64,000 bases of DNA, from positions 70,165 through 134,164 of the forward strand of contig JACAER010000043.1 of assembly GCA_013388745.1 (NCBI GenBank), written 5' to 3'. The first letter of the stretch is position 1; each line of letters opens with the position of its first letter. The stretch is from Chloroflexota bacterium (GTDB lineage: Bacteria; Chloroflexota; Anaerolineae; Aggregatilineales; Phototrophicaceae). The position numbers and the translations under genes are program-made. Shown piece by piece: positions 1 to 8,964 of the stretch. The notes beneath the pieces were generated by a model. It was not told the DNA's origin, did no database searches, and was given only the letters and a program-made list of their open reading frames with translations.

Positions 1-1
1 C

Positions 2-1657
2 TTCACGGAACATGCTGTGCGCGAATTCGCCTGGTCGCCCGACGGCCAGCAGATCGCTTTTTTCGCCGATCACGACAGCGACGAACGCCACCAGATTTAT
101 CTGATCGCGGCCTCCGGCGGCGAGCCGCGCAAGCTGACCGCTGCCGACCAAGCCCAGCATACGTCGCTTGTCTGGTCGCCGGATAGCAAAACGCTGGCCT
201 ACGCCGCCAATGACCGCGACCCGGCAGTCGTCGAAGTCATTCTGCACGATGTCGCCAGCGGCGAAACCCGCCGCCCCATCAAGCCCAAGCAGCGCTACTA
301 TCCAATGGTCTGGTCGCCCGACGGCGAACATCTGACGCTGTGGGCACGGATGCCGGGCATGGATCAGAATATTGTGCTCATGCACATGTCGGGCGATCAT
401 CATATCGCCACGCAGCACGACGGCAACGACATCCGCTGTATGCCCGGCCCCTGGACGCCCGACAGCCGCAGTTTTTTCATGCTGCTCGATCAGGAGCAGG
501 AATTTTTGGGGCTGGCGCGCTATATGCTGGATTACAACCGCTGGGTGTGGGTCAAAATCACCGATCACGATATTGAATTCGTCAAATTATCGCAGGATGG
601 GCGCTACCTGATCTGGTGCGAAAATGTGGATGGGTGCAGCGCGCTCTATGGACGCGATCTCTACCGCGAACAGGACATGACGCTGCCAGCGCTGCCGCAG
701 GGCGTCGTCAAAGCCATGTCGCTAAAGGCGGACGGCACACACCTGGCGCTGGTGTTCGAGCGCGCCCTGGAGGCGGCTACGCTGCTGGAAATCGACCTGA
801 AGAGCGGCGCGCAGCACACGCTGACACAAAGTATGCTCGGCGGCATCGACCTGGCGGATTTGATCGAACCCAAATTGGTGACGTTTCCCACCTTCGATGG
901 CCGCCAGATTCCGGCCTGGCTGTTTCGTCCGCGCGGCGCGGCGGCGGGCGAAAAACATCCGGCGCTGCTCTCGATTCACGGCGGGCCAGAATCGCAGGAG
1001 CGCCCGGAATACCTGCATCTCGGCCTGTACCAATATCTGGCCCATCGCGGCTTTGTGGTGCTGTGCCCCAACATTCGCGGCTCGACCGGCTACGGCATCA
1101 GCTATCAAAAGCTCATCCGGCGTGATTGGGGCGGCGACGAACTGAAGGACATCGAACACGCGGCGCTGTATCTGCGCAGTCTGCCCGAAGTGGATTCGGC
1201 GCGCATCGGCGTGCATGGCCGCAGCTTTGGCGGCTTCGCCACGCTTAGCGCCGTGAGCCGCCTGCCGCAGTACTGGGCGTGCGGCGTGGATGTGGTCGGA
1301 CCAGCCAATTTGCCCACCTTCCTCAAGGCCACGCCACCCTTCTGGAAATCGTTTATCAAGCAGTGGTGTGGCGACCCGGACGAAGACTATGATTTTCTCG
1401 TGTCGCGCTCGCCTACGACTTACGCCGAACACATCAAATGTCCGCTGCTGGTGATCCAGGGCGCCAAAGACCCGCGCGTCGTCCAGGCCGAAAGCGCCCA
1501 GATGGTCGAGCGCATCCGGGCGGCAGGCGGCGATGTGACCTATTATGTAGATGAACGTTCCGGCCATGTGCCGACGCGCCGCGAAGATCATTTCCTGTGG
1601 ATTAGCAAAATCGCGGCATTTTTAGAAGAAAAATTGTCAGGAAAGGCAAGCTCATGA
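2..1657 (+). CDS. S9 family prolyl oligopeptidase-like peptidase (5' end outside window)
   Basis: The frame is open to the left edge, so the N-terminus is missing; the first internal start is GTG at 17, used here for numbering. The N-terminal half carries TolB/PD40-type beta-propeller repeats of the WSPDG kind (FAWSPDG, LVWSPDS, MVWSPDG, GPWTPDS). The C-terminal half is an alpha/beta hydrolase: HGGP for the oxyanion hole, nucleophile Ser403 in GRSFGG, Asp485 in GAKDPRV and His517 in SGHVPT. This is the architecture of S9 peptidases (acylaminoacyl-peptidase or DPP branch), which cleave short peptides and are usually cytoplasmic. The exact substrate cannot be read. The stop overlaps the next start (ATGA), so the two are probably translationally coupled. 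Confidence 0.9.
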   Translation, partial: FTEHAVREFAWSPDGQQIAFFADHDSDERHQIYLIAASGGEPRKLTAADQAQHTSLVWSPDSKTLAYAANDRDPAVVEVILHDVASGETRRPIKPKQRYYPMVWSPDGEHLTLWARMPGMDQNIVLMHMSGDHHIATQHDGNDIRCMPGPWTPDSRSFFMLLDQEQEFLGLARYMLDYNRWVWVKITDHDIEFVKLSQDGRYLIWCENVDGCSALYGRDLYREQDMTLPALPQGVVKAMSLKADGTHLALVFERALEAATLLEIDLKSGAQHTLTQSMLGGIDLADLIEPKLVTFPTFDGRQIPAWLFRPRGAAAGEKHPALLSIHGGPESQERPEYLHLGLYQYLAHRGFVVLCPNIRGSTGYGISYQKLIRRDWGGDELKDIEHAALYLRSLPEVDSARIGVHGRSFGGFATLSAVSRLPQYWACGVDVVGPANLPTFLKATPPFWKSFIKQWCGDPDEDYDFLVSRSPTTYAEHIKCPLLVIQGAKDPRVVQAESAQMVERIRAAGGDVTYYVDERSGHVPTRREDHFLWISKIAAFLEEKLSGKASS

Positions 1658-2394
1658 CCATTGCTATACAACTGTATTCCGTGCGTGATGACCTGAAGCG
1701 CGATTACGAGGGCACGCTGCGCAAAATCGCCCGAATGGGCTATACGCACGTCGAAATGGCCTCAGAGTACAACGGCGCGCCCGAAAAAGCCGCCGCGCTG
1801 CTCAACCAGTTGGGGCTGAAAGTCTGCTCCGCCCACGAAGCCCCGCCGGTCGGCAAAGACAAAAACCGCGTGCTGGAAACATTGGCGACACTGGGCACAG
1901 ACACCTACGTCCTGCCCTGGAAATCGCCAGACCATTTCCAGTCGCTCGACGGCGTGCGCCGCGTCTGTGACGAACTGAACGAGGCCGACGCCAACGCGCG
2001 CGCGGTGGGGATGCGTGTCGCCTACCACAACCATCATTTCGAGTGCGAAGCCTGGAAAGACGGCACGCTGCCGTTGTTCAAGATGCTGGAACTGCTGGCA
2101 CCGACGGTGCTGTTGGAAGTCGATGTCTACTGGGCGCAGACCGGCGGCGTGGACGCGGCACAGCTTGTGCAGCAGTTGGGGGCGCGCGCGGCGCTGCTGC
2201 ACATGAAGGACGGCCCGGCCAACACGACGGACCCAATGGTCGCGCTTGGCGAAGGCGTGATGAACTTTCCCGCCATCATTCAGGCCAGCGCCAGCGATCT
2301 CTTTATCGTTGAACTTGACCGCTGCGCGACCGATATGCTCGAAGCGGTCGAAAAAAGCTATCACTATTTGAAAGGGGTTTTGCATGGCCGATAA
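1654..2394 (+). CDS. Sugar phosphate isomerase/epimerase (xylose isomerase-like TIM barrel)
   Basis: A 246-residue protein of the AP-endonuclease-2/xylose-isomerase-like TIM-barrel family. It opens with IQLYSVRDDL, a typical first strand, and carries probable metal ligands in AYHNHHFEC, LLEVDVYW (Glu) and FIVELDRC (Glu). Such proteins isomerise or epimerise keto-sugars or inositol derivatives in the cytoplasm. The start overlaps the peptidase stop by four bases and the end overlaps the next gene, an oxidoreductase of the Gfo/Idh/MocA family, by 11 bases. That pairing is common in carbohydrate or cyclitol catabolism operons and supports a role there, but the substrate is unknown. Confidence 0.85.
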   Translation: MTIAIQLYSVRDDLKRDYEGTLRKIARMGYTHVEMASEYNGAPEKAAALLNQLGLKVCSAHEAPPVGKDKNRVLETLATLGTDTYVLPWKSPDHFQSLDGVRRVCDELNEADANARAVGMRVAYHNHHFECEAWKDGTLPLFKMLELLAPTVLLEVDVYWAQTGGVDAAQLVQQLGARAALLHMKDGPANTTDPMVALGEGVMNFPAIIQASASDLFIVELDRCATDMLEAVEKSYHYLKGVLHGR

Positions 2395-3478
2395 ACTGAA
2401 CGTCGGCTTGATCGGCGTGGGCAATATCAGCCCGGCGTATATCAACGGCTGCCGCGCTTTCGACATTCTGAATCTTGCCGCCTGTGCCGATCTGGACGTG
2501 GCGCGGGCGCAGCAGATCGCGGCGGAACACAAGATCGCCAAAGCCAGCAGTGTCGATGATCTGCTGGCCGATCCCAACATCGACATTGTGATTAACCTCA
2601 CCGTGCCGTTGGCGCACGCCGAAGTCAGCCAGAAAATCATCACCGCGGGCAAGCATCTTTACAGCGAAAAACCGCTGGCCGTCACGCTGGACGACGGACG
2701 CAAAATTCTGGCTGCGGCGCAGGCCAAAAATCTGCGTGTCGGCTGCGCCCCCGACACTTTTTTGTTCAGCCAGCACCAGAGCGCGCGCAAACTGCTCGAC
2801 GACGGCATGATTGGTATGCCAGTGGCAGCGGTGGGCTTTATGGCCGGGCGCGGCCCCGAACGCTGGCATCCCAACCCCGACTTTTTTTATCAGGTCGGCG
2901 GCGGTCCGATGCTCGATATGGGGCCTTATTACGTTACCTGTCTGGTACACCTGCTGGGGCCGGCGCGCCGCGTGAGCGGCATGGCGCGCATCTCCTTCCC
3001 GGAGCGCGTCGCCAAAGACGGCCACCGCATCAATGTGCAGGTGGCGACGCATGTCAGCGGCACGATTGAATTTGCCTCTGGCGCGCTGGCGACCCTGATT
3101 ATCAGTTTTGACGTGGCCGGCCACAGCCTGCCGCAGATGGAAATCTACGGTGAACACGGTACGCTGCGCATCCCTGACCCCAACGGTTTCCAGCCGCGCG
3201 AAGTGCGCCTGTTCCGTCCTGGCGTAGGCGAATGGGAGCTTCAGCCCGAAGTCTACGACCCCTCGTGGGCGCGCGGCATCGGCGTGGCCGACATGGCCTA
3301 TGGCATCCTCTATGGACGCCCGCATCGTGCCAGCGGCGCGCTGGCCTATCACGCGCTGGAAATTATGCACGCCTTCGAGACCGCCGCGCGCAGCGGCCAG
3401 CAGGTCGAACTCCACAGCAGTGTCGAGCGCCCCACGCTGCTGCCGCTCGGCCTGCCCGCGCGCCAGTTGGACAAATAG
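2384..3478 (+). CDS. Gfo/Idh/MocA family NAD(P)-dependent oxidoreductase
   Basis: 364 residues with an N-terminal Rossmann fold (GLIGVGNISPAY near residue 8) and the family motif EKPLAVT, whose Lys is a catalytic residue in inositol dehydrogenase and glucose-fructose oxidoreductase. The C-terminal half is the usual alpha/beta domain (TIEFASGALATLIISFD region). Members oxidise or reduce sugars and cyclitols with NAD(P). The start lies inside the end of the upstream isomerase gene (11-base overlap), which points to coupled translation and a shared pathway. The substrate cannot be named from sequence alone. Confidence 0.88.
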   Translation: MADKLNVGLIGVGNISPAYINGCRAFDILNLAACADLDVARAQQIAAEHKIAKASSVDDLLADPNIDIVINLTVPLAHAEVSQKIITAGKHLYSEKPLAVTLDDGRKILAAAQAKNLRVGCAPDTFLFSQHQSARKLLDDGMIGMPVAAVGFMAGRGPERWHPNPDFFYQVGGGPMLDMGPYYVTCLVHLLGPARRVSGMARISFPERVAKDGHRINVQVATHVSGTIEFASGALATLIISFDVAGHSLPQMEIYGEHGTLRIPDPNGFQPREVRLFRPGVGEWELQPEVYDPSWARGIGVADMAYGILYGRPHRASGALAYHALEIMHAFETAARSGQQVELHSSVERPTLLPLGLPARQLDK

Positions 3479-3482
3479 GGTA

Positions 3483-5201
3483 ATGAATCTCGACGTTTTT
3501 ACGCTGTCGGCGCTGGTTGATGAGTTTCTCGATGTGCTGGTGGGCGGAAAAGTGCAGGATGCCATCGACGTGGACGAAACGTCTATCGGGCTGGAAGTGT
3601 ACAGCGCGCATCAGCGCCGCTACCTGTACATCAGCGCCGACCCGCTGACCCCCCGCGTGCATCTGCTGGACGAAAAACTGCGGCGCGGCCTGAACAAACC
3701 CACACAAATCGGCCTGCTGCTGCGCCGTTTTGTCGAAGGCGCGCGTATCGAGCACGTCAGCCAGCCGCGCTGGGAGCGGGTGCTTCAGCTTGACCTGCAC
3801 GGGCCGGAAGGCGCGGTGAGTATTATTGCCGAGCCGATGGAACGCCGCAGCAATTTGCTGTTGATACAGGGCGGCGTGATTCTGGATTGCATCCGGCGTG
3901 TCGGCGCGGATGAAAATCGTTTCCGTGTCAGCCTGCCCGCGCAGCCCTATGTGCCGCCGCCGCCGCAAAGCGGCAAACGCGAGCCGCTGAGTGTCAGCGC
4001 CGCAGACATCGAAGCGCTGCTGCGCGCGGAAAATGATCCTAAGCGCAAAACCTTACAAACGCTGACCGCCCATCTGCTCGGCATGAGTCCGCTGCTGGCG
4101 AAAGAGATCGTCTATCGGGCGACAGGCGACGCCAACCACAAAGCCGCACAGACCGACGGCGACCGCCTCTACAATGCGCTGCGCGAGGTTGTCACGCCGC
4201 TGCAAAATCGCGATTGGCAGCCGGGAATCGCGGAAACTGACGAAGGCGTGCAGGCCTACAGCGTATATGCTCTGCGCAGCCTGCCCGGCTGGCATTCTGT
4301 CGCCAGCGTCAGCGCCGCGCTCACGGCTTATTATGGCGCGCCTGTCGGCCCCGAAGCCTATAAGGCCGGTAAAACGCCGCTGCTGGAAGCGCTGCACGAA
4401 GCGCGCGCCAAACTCAGCGCTAAGCTGGCTTCGTTGCGGCGTTCGCTCACCGATGACAGCGAGCGCGAAACCTGGCGGCGCAGCGGCGAACTCATCCTCG
4501 CCTATCAATATACGCTGCGCAAAGGCCAGGACGAACTGCGCGCCCACTACGATCCCGATCAACCCGAACTCGCGATTCGGCTCGATCCTACCCTCTCCCC
4601 ACTGGAAAACGCGCAGCGCTATTTTGAGCGCTACAACAAGGCCAAGCGCGCGCTGGAAGATGTGCCCGCGCTGGTGACTGATACCGAAACCGAACTGGCG
4701 TATCTGGCGCAGTTGGAAACCGATCTGGAACTGGCGAGCAACTGGCCAGAAATCGACGAGGTGCAGCAGGCCTTGCAGTCTAAAGGCTACTGGCGCGGCA
4801 AAGCGGTCAAACGGCTGGCGGGCGGTTCCCAGAGCGCGCCGCTGCGCTTTGTCAAAGACGGTTTTGTGCTGTGGGTGGGGCGCAACAGCCGCCAGAACGA
4901 CATCGTGACGTTCGAGAAAGGGCGCGCGCTGGATACCTGGCTGCATGCGCGCGATGTACCCGGCGCGCACGTGGTTATCCGCTTCGATGGCCGCCCGATT
5001 CCCGAAACACTCATCCAACAGGCGGCGGCCCTCGCGGCGCACTTCAGCGCCAAACGCGACGAAACGCGCGTGCTGGTTGATGTCACGCAGGTCAAATATG
5101 TGCGCAAAATCAAAGGCGCCGCGCCTGGCATGGTGACGTATCGCAACGAAACCACGTGTACCGTCATCCCGCGCGGCCCGGATATTTTTGAGGAGCGGTA
5201 A
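3483..5201 (+). CDS. NFACT-family protein, RqcH/Rqc2-like ribosome quality control factor
   Basis: 572 residues. The frame is open further upstream into the oxidoreductase gene, but ATG 3483, four bases after that gene's stop, begins the NFACT-N domain (MNLDVFTLSALVDE). Order: NFACT-N (about 1-200), a helix-hairpin-helix-like stretch, a long central helical region (about 290-430, probable coiled coil) and NFACT-R/DUF814 (about 440-560; FVLWVGRNSRQND). Bacterial RqcH binds stalled 50S subunits and adds C-terminal alanine tails with peptidyl-tRNA. The conserved Asp-Arg pair of the NFACT-N domain seems to read Glu98-Arg99 (RWERVLQLDL), with ERRSN following where GRHSN is common. Followed after four bases by PPK2. 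Confidence 0.85.
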   Translation: MNLDVFTLSALVDEFLDVLVGGKVQDAIDVDETSIGLEVYSAHQRRYLYISADPLTPRVHLLDEKLRRGLNKPTQIGLLLRRFVEGARIEHVSQPRWERVLQLDLHGPEGAVSIIAEPMERRSNLLLIQGGVILDCIRRVGADENRFRVSLPAQPYVPPPPQSGKREPLSVSAADIEALLRAENDPKRKTLQTLTAHLLGMSPLLAKEIVYRATGDANHKAAQTDGDRLYNALREVVTPLQNRDWQPGIAETDEGVQAYSVYALRSLPGWHSVASVSAALTAYYGAPVGPEAYKAGKTPLLEALHEARAKLSAKLASLRRSLTDDSERETWRRSGELILAYQYTLRKGQDELRAHYDPDQPELAIRLDPTLSPLENAQRYFERYNKAKRALEDVPALVTDTETELAYLAQLETDLELASNWPEIDEVQQALQSKGYWRGKAVKRLAGGSQSAPLRFVKDGFVLWVGRNSRQNDIVTFEKGRALDTWLHARDVPGAHVVIRFDGRPIPETLIQQAAALAAHFSAKRDETRVLVDVTQVKYVRKIKGAAPGMVTYRNETTCTVIPRGPDIFEER

Positions 5202-5205
5202 GGCT

Positions 5206-6015
5206 ATGGCGAAAAAACAGCGTTTAGTCCCCAATGTCGGCGACGCCATCAAACTGACCGATTACGACCCCGATTATCACGGCAGTCTGGATAAAGAAAG
5301 CGCCGCCGCCGAATATGAGGAGTTGCAGAAGCGGCTGGCAGAACTCCAGGAAAAACTTTACGCGCAGGGCGAAAAATCGCTGTTGGTTGTGTTACAGGCG
5401 ATGGATACCGGCGGCAAGGACGGCACGATCAAAGCCGCCTTCCGCGATGTCAACCCGCAGGGCGTTGATGTGGTGGCCTTCAAACAACCCTCCGCCGAAG
5501 AACTGGCGCACGATTTTTTGTGGCGTGTCCATAAGCATACGCCGGTCAAAGGGCAGATTGTCGTCTTTAACCGCAGCCATTATGAGGACGTGCTGGTGGT
5601 GCGCGTCAACAACTTCGTGCCGCCCGAACGCTGGCAAACCTACTACGAGCACATCAACGCCTTCGAAAAATTGCTGGCCGAAAACGGCACGCGCATCCTC
5701 AAGTTTTATCTGCACATCAGCAAAGCCGAGCAAAAAGAACGCTTGCAGGCGCGGCTGGATGACATCAGCAAGCACTGGAAATTCGCCACCGGCGACCTCA
5801 AGGTGCGCGCGCAGTGGGACGACTACATGCAAGCCTACGAAGCCGCCATTGAACGCTGCAACACCGACTACGCGCCCTGGCACATTGTCCCGGCTAACCG
5901 CAAATGGTATCGCAATTGGGTTGTCACCAAAACGCTGGTCGAAACGCTCGAAAGCATGGACTTGCGCTATCCGCCCGGCGAAGAAGGGCTGGATACCGTC
6001 GTCATTCCCGATTAG
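5206..6015 (+). CDS. PPK2-family polyphosphate:nucleotide phosphotransferase
   Basis: 269 residues from ATG 5206; the upstream AGGAG at 5191 fits this start better than an upstream in-frame TTG. PPK2 enzymes move phosphate between polyphosphate and nucleoside mono- or diphosphates in the cytoplasm. Visible motifs: Walker A DTGGKDG at 67-73, Walker B NRSHYEDV at 122-129, and a lid region near ERLQARLDDISKHWKF. The N-terminal pattern and length match the single-domain group annotated as PPK2-related type 1 (class III-like, able to act on AMP and ADP), though the class is inferred. Only four bases separate it from the NFACT gene, so both are likely on one transcript. Confidence 0.9.
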   Translation: MAKKQRLVPNVGDAIKLTDYDPDYHGSLDKESAAAEYEELQKRLAELQEKLYAQGEKSLLVVLQAMDTGGKDGTIKAAFRDVNPQGVDVVAFKQPSAEELAHDFLWRVHKHTPVKGQIVVFNRSHYEDVLVVRVNNFVPPERWQTYYEHINAFEKLLAENGTRILKFYLHISKAEQKERLQARLDDISKHWKFATGDLKVRAQWDDYMQAYEAAIERCNTDYAPWHIVPANRKWYRNWVVTKTLVETLESMDLRYPPGEEGLDTVVIPD

Positions 6016-6085
6016 CACAGGTTGAGCGCTCTCTAATAGTCTACAATGCAAATCTCTTTTCACAGAGACGCTCTGAGGAATAGCA

Positions 6086-7006
6086 ATGCACATTCTCTTG
6101 ATTTTTCTCGATGGTATCGGGCTGGGCGATGGCGATGCGGTGGTTAACCCTTTTGCCGCCGCGCATCTCCCCACGCTGCACACGCTGAGCAACGGCCAGC
6201 GCTGGCTGCGCGCCACAGGGCGGCAGGAAAGCGCGCGTGCGCTTTTTGTGCCCACCGATCCCCGTTTAGGCGTGCCGGGACGCCCTCAGAGCGGCACCAG
6301 TCAGGCGGCCATTCTCACCGGGCTGAATGTGCCGCAGTTGGTGGGCGAGCACTATGGCCCAAAGCCCAACGAAGCCACTCGCCAACTCCTGGCGCGGCAA
6401 AATTTCTTCAAAGAGCTGGTGGCGCACGGCAAAAAAGCCGCGATTATCAACGCCTATCCGCCGCACTTGCTGCGCGAAATCGAGCGCGGCAAAAGACTGC
6501 CCACCAGCATCCAGCAAGCGCTGCTAGAAGCCGGTCTGCCGCTGTTCGCGCAGGACAGCCTGTACAGGGGTGATGCGCTCAGCGAGGATTGGACAGGGCG
6601 CGGCTGGCGTTCGCATCTCGGCTTTACGGATACGCCGGTGTATACGCCGTATGAAGCCGGCGTGCGCATGGTGGAACTTACGCGCCGCTACGATTTCGCT
6701 TTTTTCTCGCACTGGATTACCGATACCATCGGCCATCGCGGCACGCTGCAAGAGGCGGTTTCTCTGTTGGAACTTTTCGATGGGGTGATGCAGGGCGCGC
6801 TGGCTGCCTGGCAAGATGACGAAGGACTGATGATTATCACCAGCGATCACGGCAACATGGAAGCGATGGACAGCCGCAAGCACACCGAAAACGACGTACC
6901 GACAGTGATTATCGGCGAAAAAAGGCATGAGTTTGCCGAGGGCTTAACGGATTTGACGGGATTGGTCCCGCGCATGCGCAAATTACTGTTACCCGATGCA
7001 GCGTGA
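6086..7006 (+). CDS. Metalloenzyme-superfamily protein (alkaline phosphatase / phosphoglycerate mutase-like)
   Basis: 306 residues. Motifs of the alkaline phosphatase/iPGM metalloenzyme superfamily are clear: IFLDGIGLGD near the N-terminus (metal-binding Asp), SGTSQAAILTG (the Thr/Ser that carries the phospho-intermediate), and SDHGNMEAMDSRKHT (Asp, His, His metal ligands). Members hydrolyse or transfer phosphate esters using two metal ions. It is much shorter than true cofactor-independent phosphoglycerate mutase (about 510 residues) because the inserted transferase domain is absent, so a phosphatase or phosphopentomutase-like role is more likely. A TACAAT at 6042-6047 may be the -10 of its promoter. 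Confidence 0.8.
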   Translation: MHILLIFLDGIGLGDGDAVVNPFAAAHLPTLHTLSNGQRWLRATGRQESARALFVPTDPRLGVPGRPQSGTSQAAILTGLNVPQLVGEHYGPKPNEATRQLLARQNFFKELVAHGKKAAIINAYPPHLLREIERGKRLPTSIQQALLEAGLPLFAQDSLYRGDALSEDWTGRGWRSHLGFTDTPVYTPYEAGVRMVELTRRYDFAFFSHWITDTIGHRGTLQEAVSLLELFDGVMQGALAAWQDDEGLMIITSDHGNMEAMDSRKHTENDVPTVIIGEKRHEFAEGLTDLTGLVPRMRKLLLPDAA

Positions 7007-7025
7007 TGACAGAAAGAAGCTGACA

Positions 7026-7523
7026 ATGAGCATCGATCCGGCGGTTATTCGAGCAACGATGCGCCTTTGGGCATCGGGCGTTACGGTGGTCACCACAGCC
7101 CAGAATGGCCAGTATGTGGGCGTCACAGTTAGCTCATTTACATCGGTATCGCTGACGCCGCCGCTGGCGCTGGTCTGCCTTTACAAGCATACCGAGTCGT
7201 GCAAAGCAGTGCTGGACGCCGGCGTTTTCGCGGTATCGATTCTGGGCGAAGGGCAAGGCGCACTTTCCGAGCAGTTCGCCGGGCACAACAAAGACTATGC
7301 TGCGGGCGAAGATCGCTTTCACAATGTTGCAACCTCGACAAAAGTCAGCGGCGCGCCGGTACTGGACAACGCTATCGCCTGGCTGGACTGCCGGGTAACG
7401 GCTGCGCACGATGGCGGTACGCATTGGGTCATCATCGGCGAGATTCTCGCCACCGGACGCCGCAGCGACGAACCCAAGCCGCTGGTCTACTACAACCGTG
7501 CGTATCGCACCGTCACGCCTTAA
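7026..7523 (+). CDS. Flavin reductase-like domain protein (FMN-binding split barrel)
   Basis: 165 residues from ATG 7026, preceded by a purine-rich AAAGAAG; the frame also opens at 6996, inside the upstream gene, but homologues usually start at this point with a short helix before WASGVTVVTT. The body matches HpaC/flavin reductase-like proteins: GVTVSSFTSVSLTPPLALVCL, FAVSILGEGQ, and the late motif ILATGRRSDEPKPLVYYNRAY. These bind FMN or FAD and reduce it with NAD(P)H, often for a partner monooxygenase. No monooxygenase gene lies nearby, so the partner is unknown. Confidence 0.85.
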   Translation: MSIDPAVIRATMRLWASGVTVVTTAQNGQYVGVTVSSFTSVSLTPPLALVCLYKHTESCKAVLDAGVFAVSILGEGQGALSEQFAGHNKDYAAGEDRFHNVATSTKVSGAPVLDNAIAWLDCRVTAAHDGGTHWVIIGEILATGRRSDEPKPLVYYNRAYRTVTP

Positions 7524-7531
7524 GCCCTACC

Positions 7532-7560
7532 TTGACTCAGGGACAGCGCTCCACTACAAT
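7532..7560 (+). promoter_or_regulatory. Sigma-70 type promoter for ffh operon
   Basis: TTGACT (7532-7537), 17-base spacer, TACAAT (7555-7560). It lies between the flavin reductase stop and the ffh start and would begin transcription about 25 bases before ATG 7594. The near-consensus boxes and ideal spacing make this one of the best promoters in the window. Confidence 0.7.
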
Positions 7561-7593
7561 CGGCCTTCCGGCTGGTATGATCTTTGGAAACCT

Positions 7594-8928
7594 ATGTTCG
7601 AGAGTCTAACGCAGCGTCTGCAAGGCATCTTTGACAATCTGGGACGCACAGGCAAGCTGACTGAAGCTGACGTGGATACGGCCATGCGCGAAGTGCGTAT
7701 GGCGCTGCTTGAAGCGGATGTTTCGCTGTCGGTCGTCAAGGATTTTGTCAGACGGGTCAAAGAACGCGCGGTCGGCGCAGATGTCGCCAAAGCGCTGAAA
7801 CCCAGCCAGCAGGTGGTCAAAATCGTTCACGAAGAATTGATGACCACGCTCGGCGAGCCGGGACGCCTGAACTTTTCGGGCAGCACCAAGCCGCATGTCA
7901 TCATGCTGGTGGGCTTGCAGGGGTCGGGTAAAACCACCACCGCCGCCAAGCTCGCGGTGTTTTTGCGGCGCGAAGGCCGTCAGCCGTTTATGATCGCCGC
8001 GGACACCTATCGTCCGGCGGCGGTTGATCAGTTGGTGACGCTGGCCAAGCAAATCGGCGCGCCCTACTACGAAGAAGGCACGCGCGCGCAGCCCGAAGAC
8101 ATCGCTGTGCGTGGGCTGAAGGCCGCCAAAGAAGCCGGGGCTGCGGTTGTGCTGCTGGATACCGCCGGACGGTTGCAGATCGACGATGAGTTGATGACCG
8201 AGCTTGAAGAGATCAAGCGCCGTATCAACCCGGTCGAAGTGCTGCTCGTCGCCGACTCGATGACCGGCCAGGAAGCCGTCAATATCGCCAAAGGCTTTAA
8301 CGAACGTGTCGGTCTGACAGGGTTGATTCTGACGAAGATCGACGGCGATGCGCGCGGCGGCGCGGCCATTTCGATGCGCGCGGTGACCAGTGTGCCGATC
8401 AAGTTTTTGGGCACGAGCGAAAAAATCGACGGCTTCGAACTGTTCCACCCAGATCGCCTCGCCACCCGTATTCTGGGCATGGGCGATGTGCTGTCGCTGA
8501 TCGAAAAAGCCGAAGCGGCCTTCGACGAAAAAGAAGCGCTGGCCTTGCAGAAAAAGCTGATGGAAAATCAGTTCACGCTGCAAGACTTCCTGGAACAGCT
8601 TCAGAAGGTCAAGAAGATGGGACCGCTGGGTCAAATCCTGAACATGCTGCCGGGTATGAGTCGTTTTCAGGATCAGATCAATCAGGAAGAGATGGATAAA
8701 CGCCTGAAGCGTGTGGAGGCCATCATCCGTTCCATGACCCCCGGCGAACGGCGCAACCCCAAAGTGCTCAACGCCAGCCGCAAAAAGCGTGTGGCGACAG
8801 GCAGCGGGGTGGATGTGCGCGATGTCAACGAGGTTTTGAAACAATTCCGCGACATGCAAGACATGATGAGCCAACTGCGGAAGGGTCGTATGCCCCGTTT
8901 ACCGGGAATGCCCGGCGGGATGCGTTAG
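7594..8928 (+). CDS. ffh: Signal recognition particle protein Ffh
   Basis: 444 residues, close to the usual 450. Start ATG 7594 gives the standard N-terminus MFESLTQRLQGIFDNL; the frame is open further upstream but only into non-homologous sequence and the promoter. Domains: N (1-90), G (91-295; P-loop GLQGSGKTT at 107-115, DTYRPAA, DTAGR, TKIDGDARGG) and Met-rich M domain (GPLGQILNMLPGM, with the RNA-binding SMTPGERRNP segment). Ffh binds signal peptides as they leave the ribosome, together with SRP RNA, and delivers nascent membrane proteins to FtsY. It heads ffh-rpsP-khpA-rimM, a common bacterial order. Confidence 0.98.
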   Translation: MFESLTQRLQGIFDNLGRTGKLTEADVDTAMREVRMALLEADVSLSVVKDFVRRVKERAVGADVAKALKPSQQVVKIVHEELMTTLGEPGRLNFSGSTKPHVIMLVGLQGSGKTTTAAKLAVFLRREGRQPFMIAADTYRPAAVDQLVTLAKQIGAPYYEEGTRAQPEDIAVRGLKAAKEAGAAVVLLDTAGRLQIDDELMTELEEIKRRINPVEVLLVADSMTGQEAVNIAKGFNERVGLTGLILTKIDGDARGGAAISMRAVTSVPIKFLGTSEKIDGFELFHPDRLATRILGMGDVLSLIEKAEAAFDEKEALALQKKLMENQFTLQDFLEQLQKVKKMGPLGQILNMLPGMSRFQDQINQEEMDKRLKRVEAIIRSMTPGERRNPKVLNASRKKRVATGSGVDVRDVNEVLKQFRDMQDMMSQLRKGRMPRLPGMPGGMR

Positions 8929-8964
8929 TTTGTGAGTGTGTACGTCAGGAGCATATAAAAAACA

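Noticed and set aside
3300..3482. Upstream extension of the NFACT reading frame.
   Set aside because: It lies inside the oxidoreductase gene and has no similarity to NFACT; ATG 3483 gives the standard start.
2303..3565. 420-codon open frame opposite the oxidoreductase gene.
   Set aside because: Antisense shadow with Arg/His-rich composition and no motif.
6022..6047. TTGAGC and TACAAT before the metalloenzyme gene as a promoter.
   Set aside because: The spacer is only 14 bases; the -10 may be real but the pair is not.
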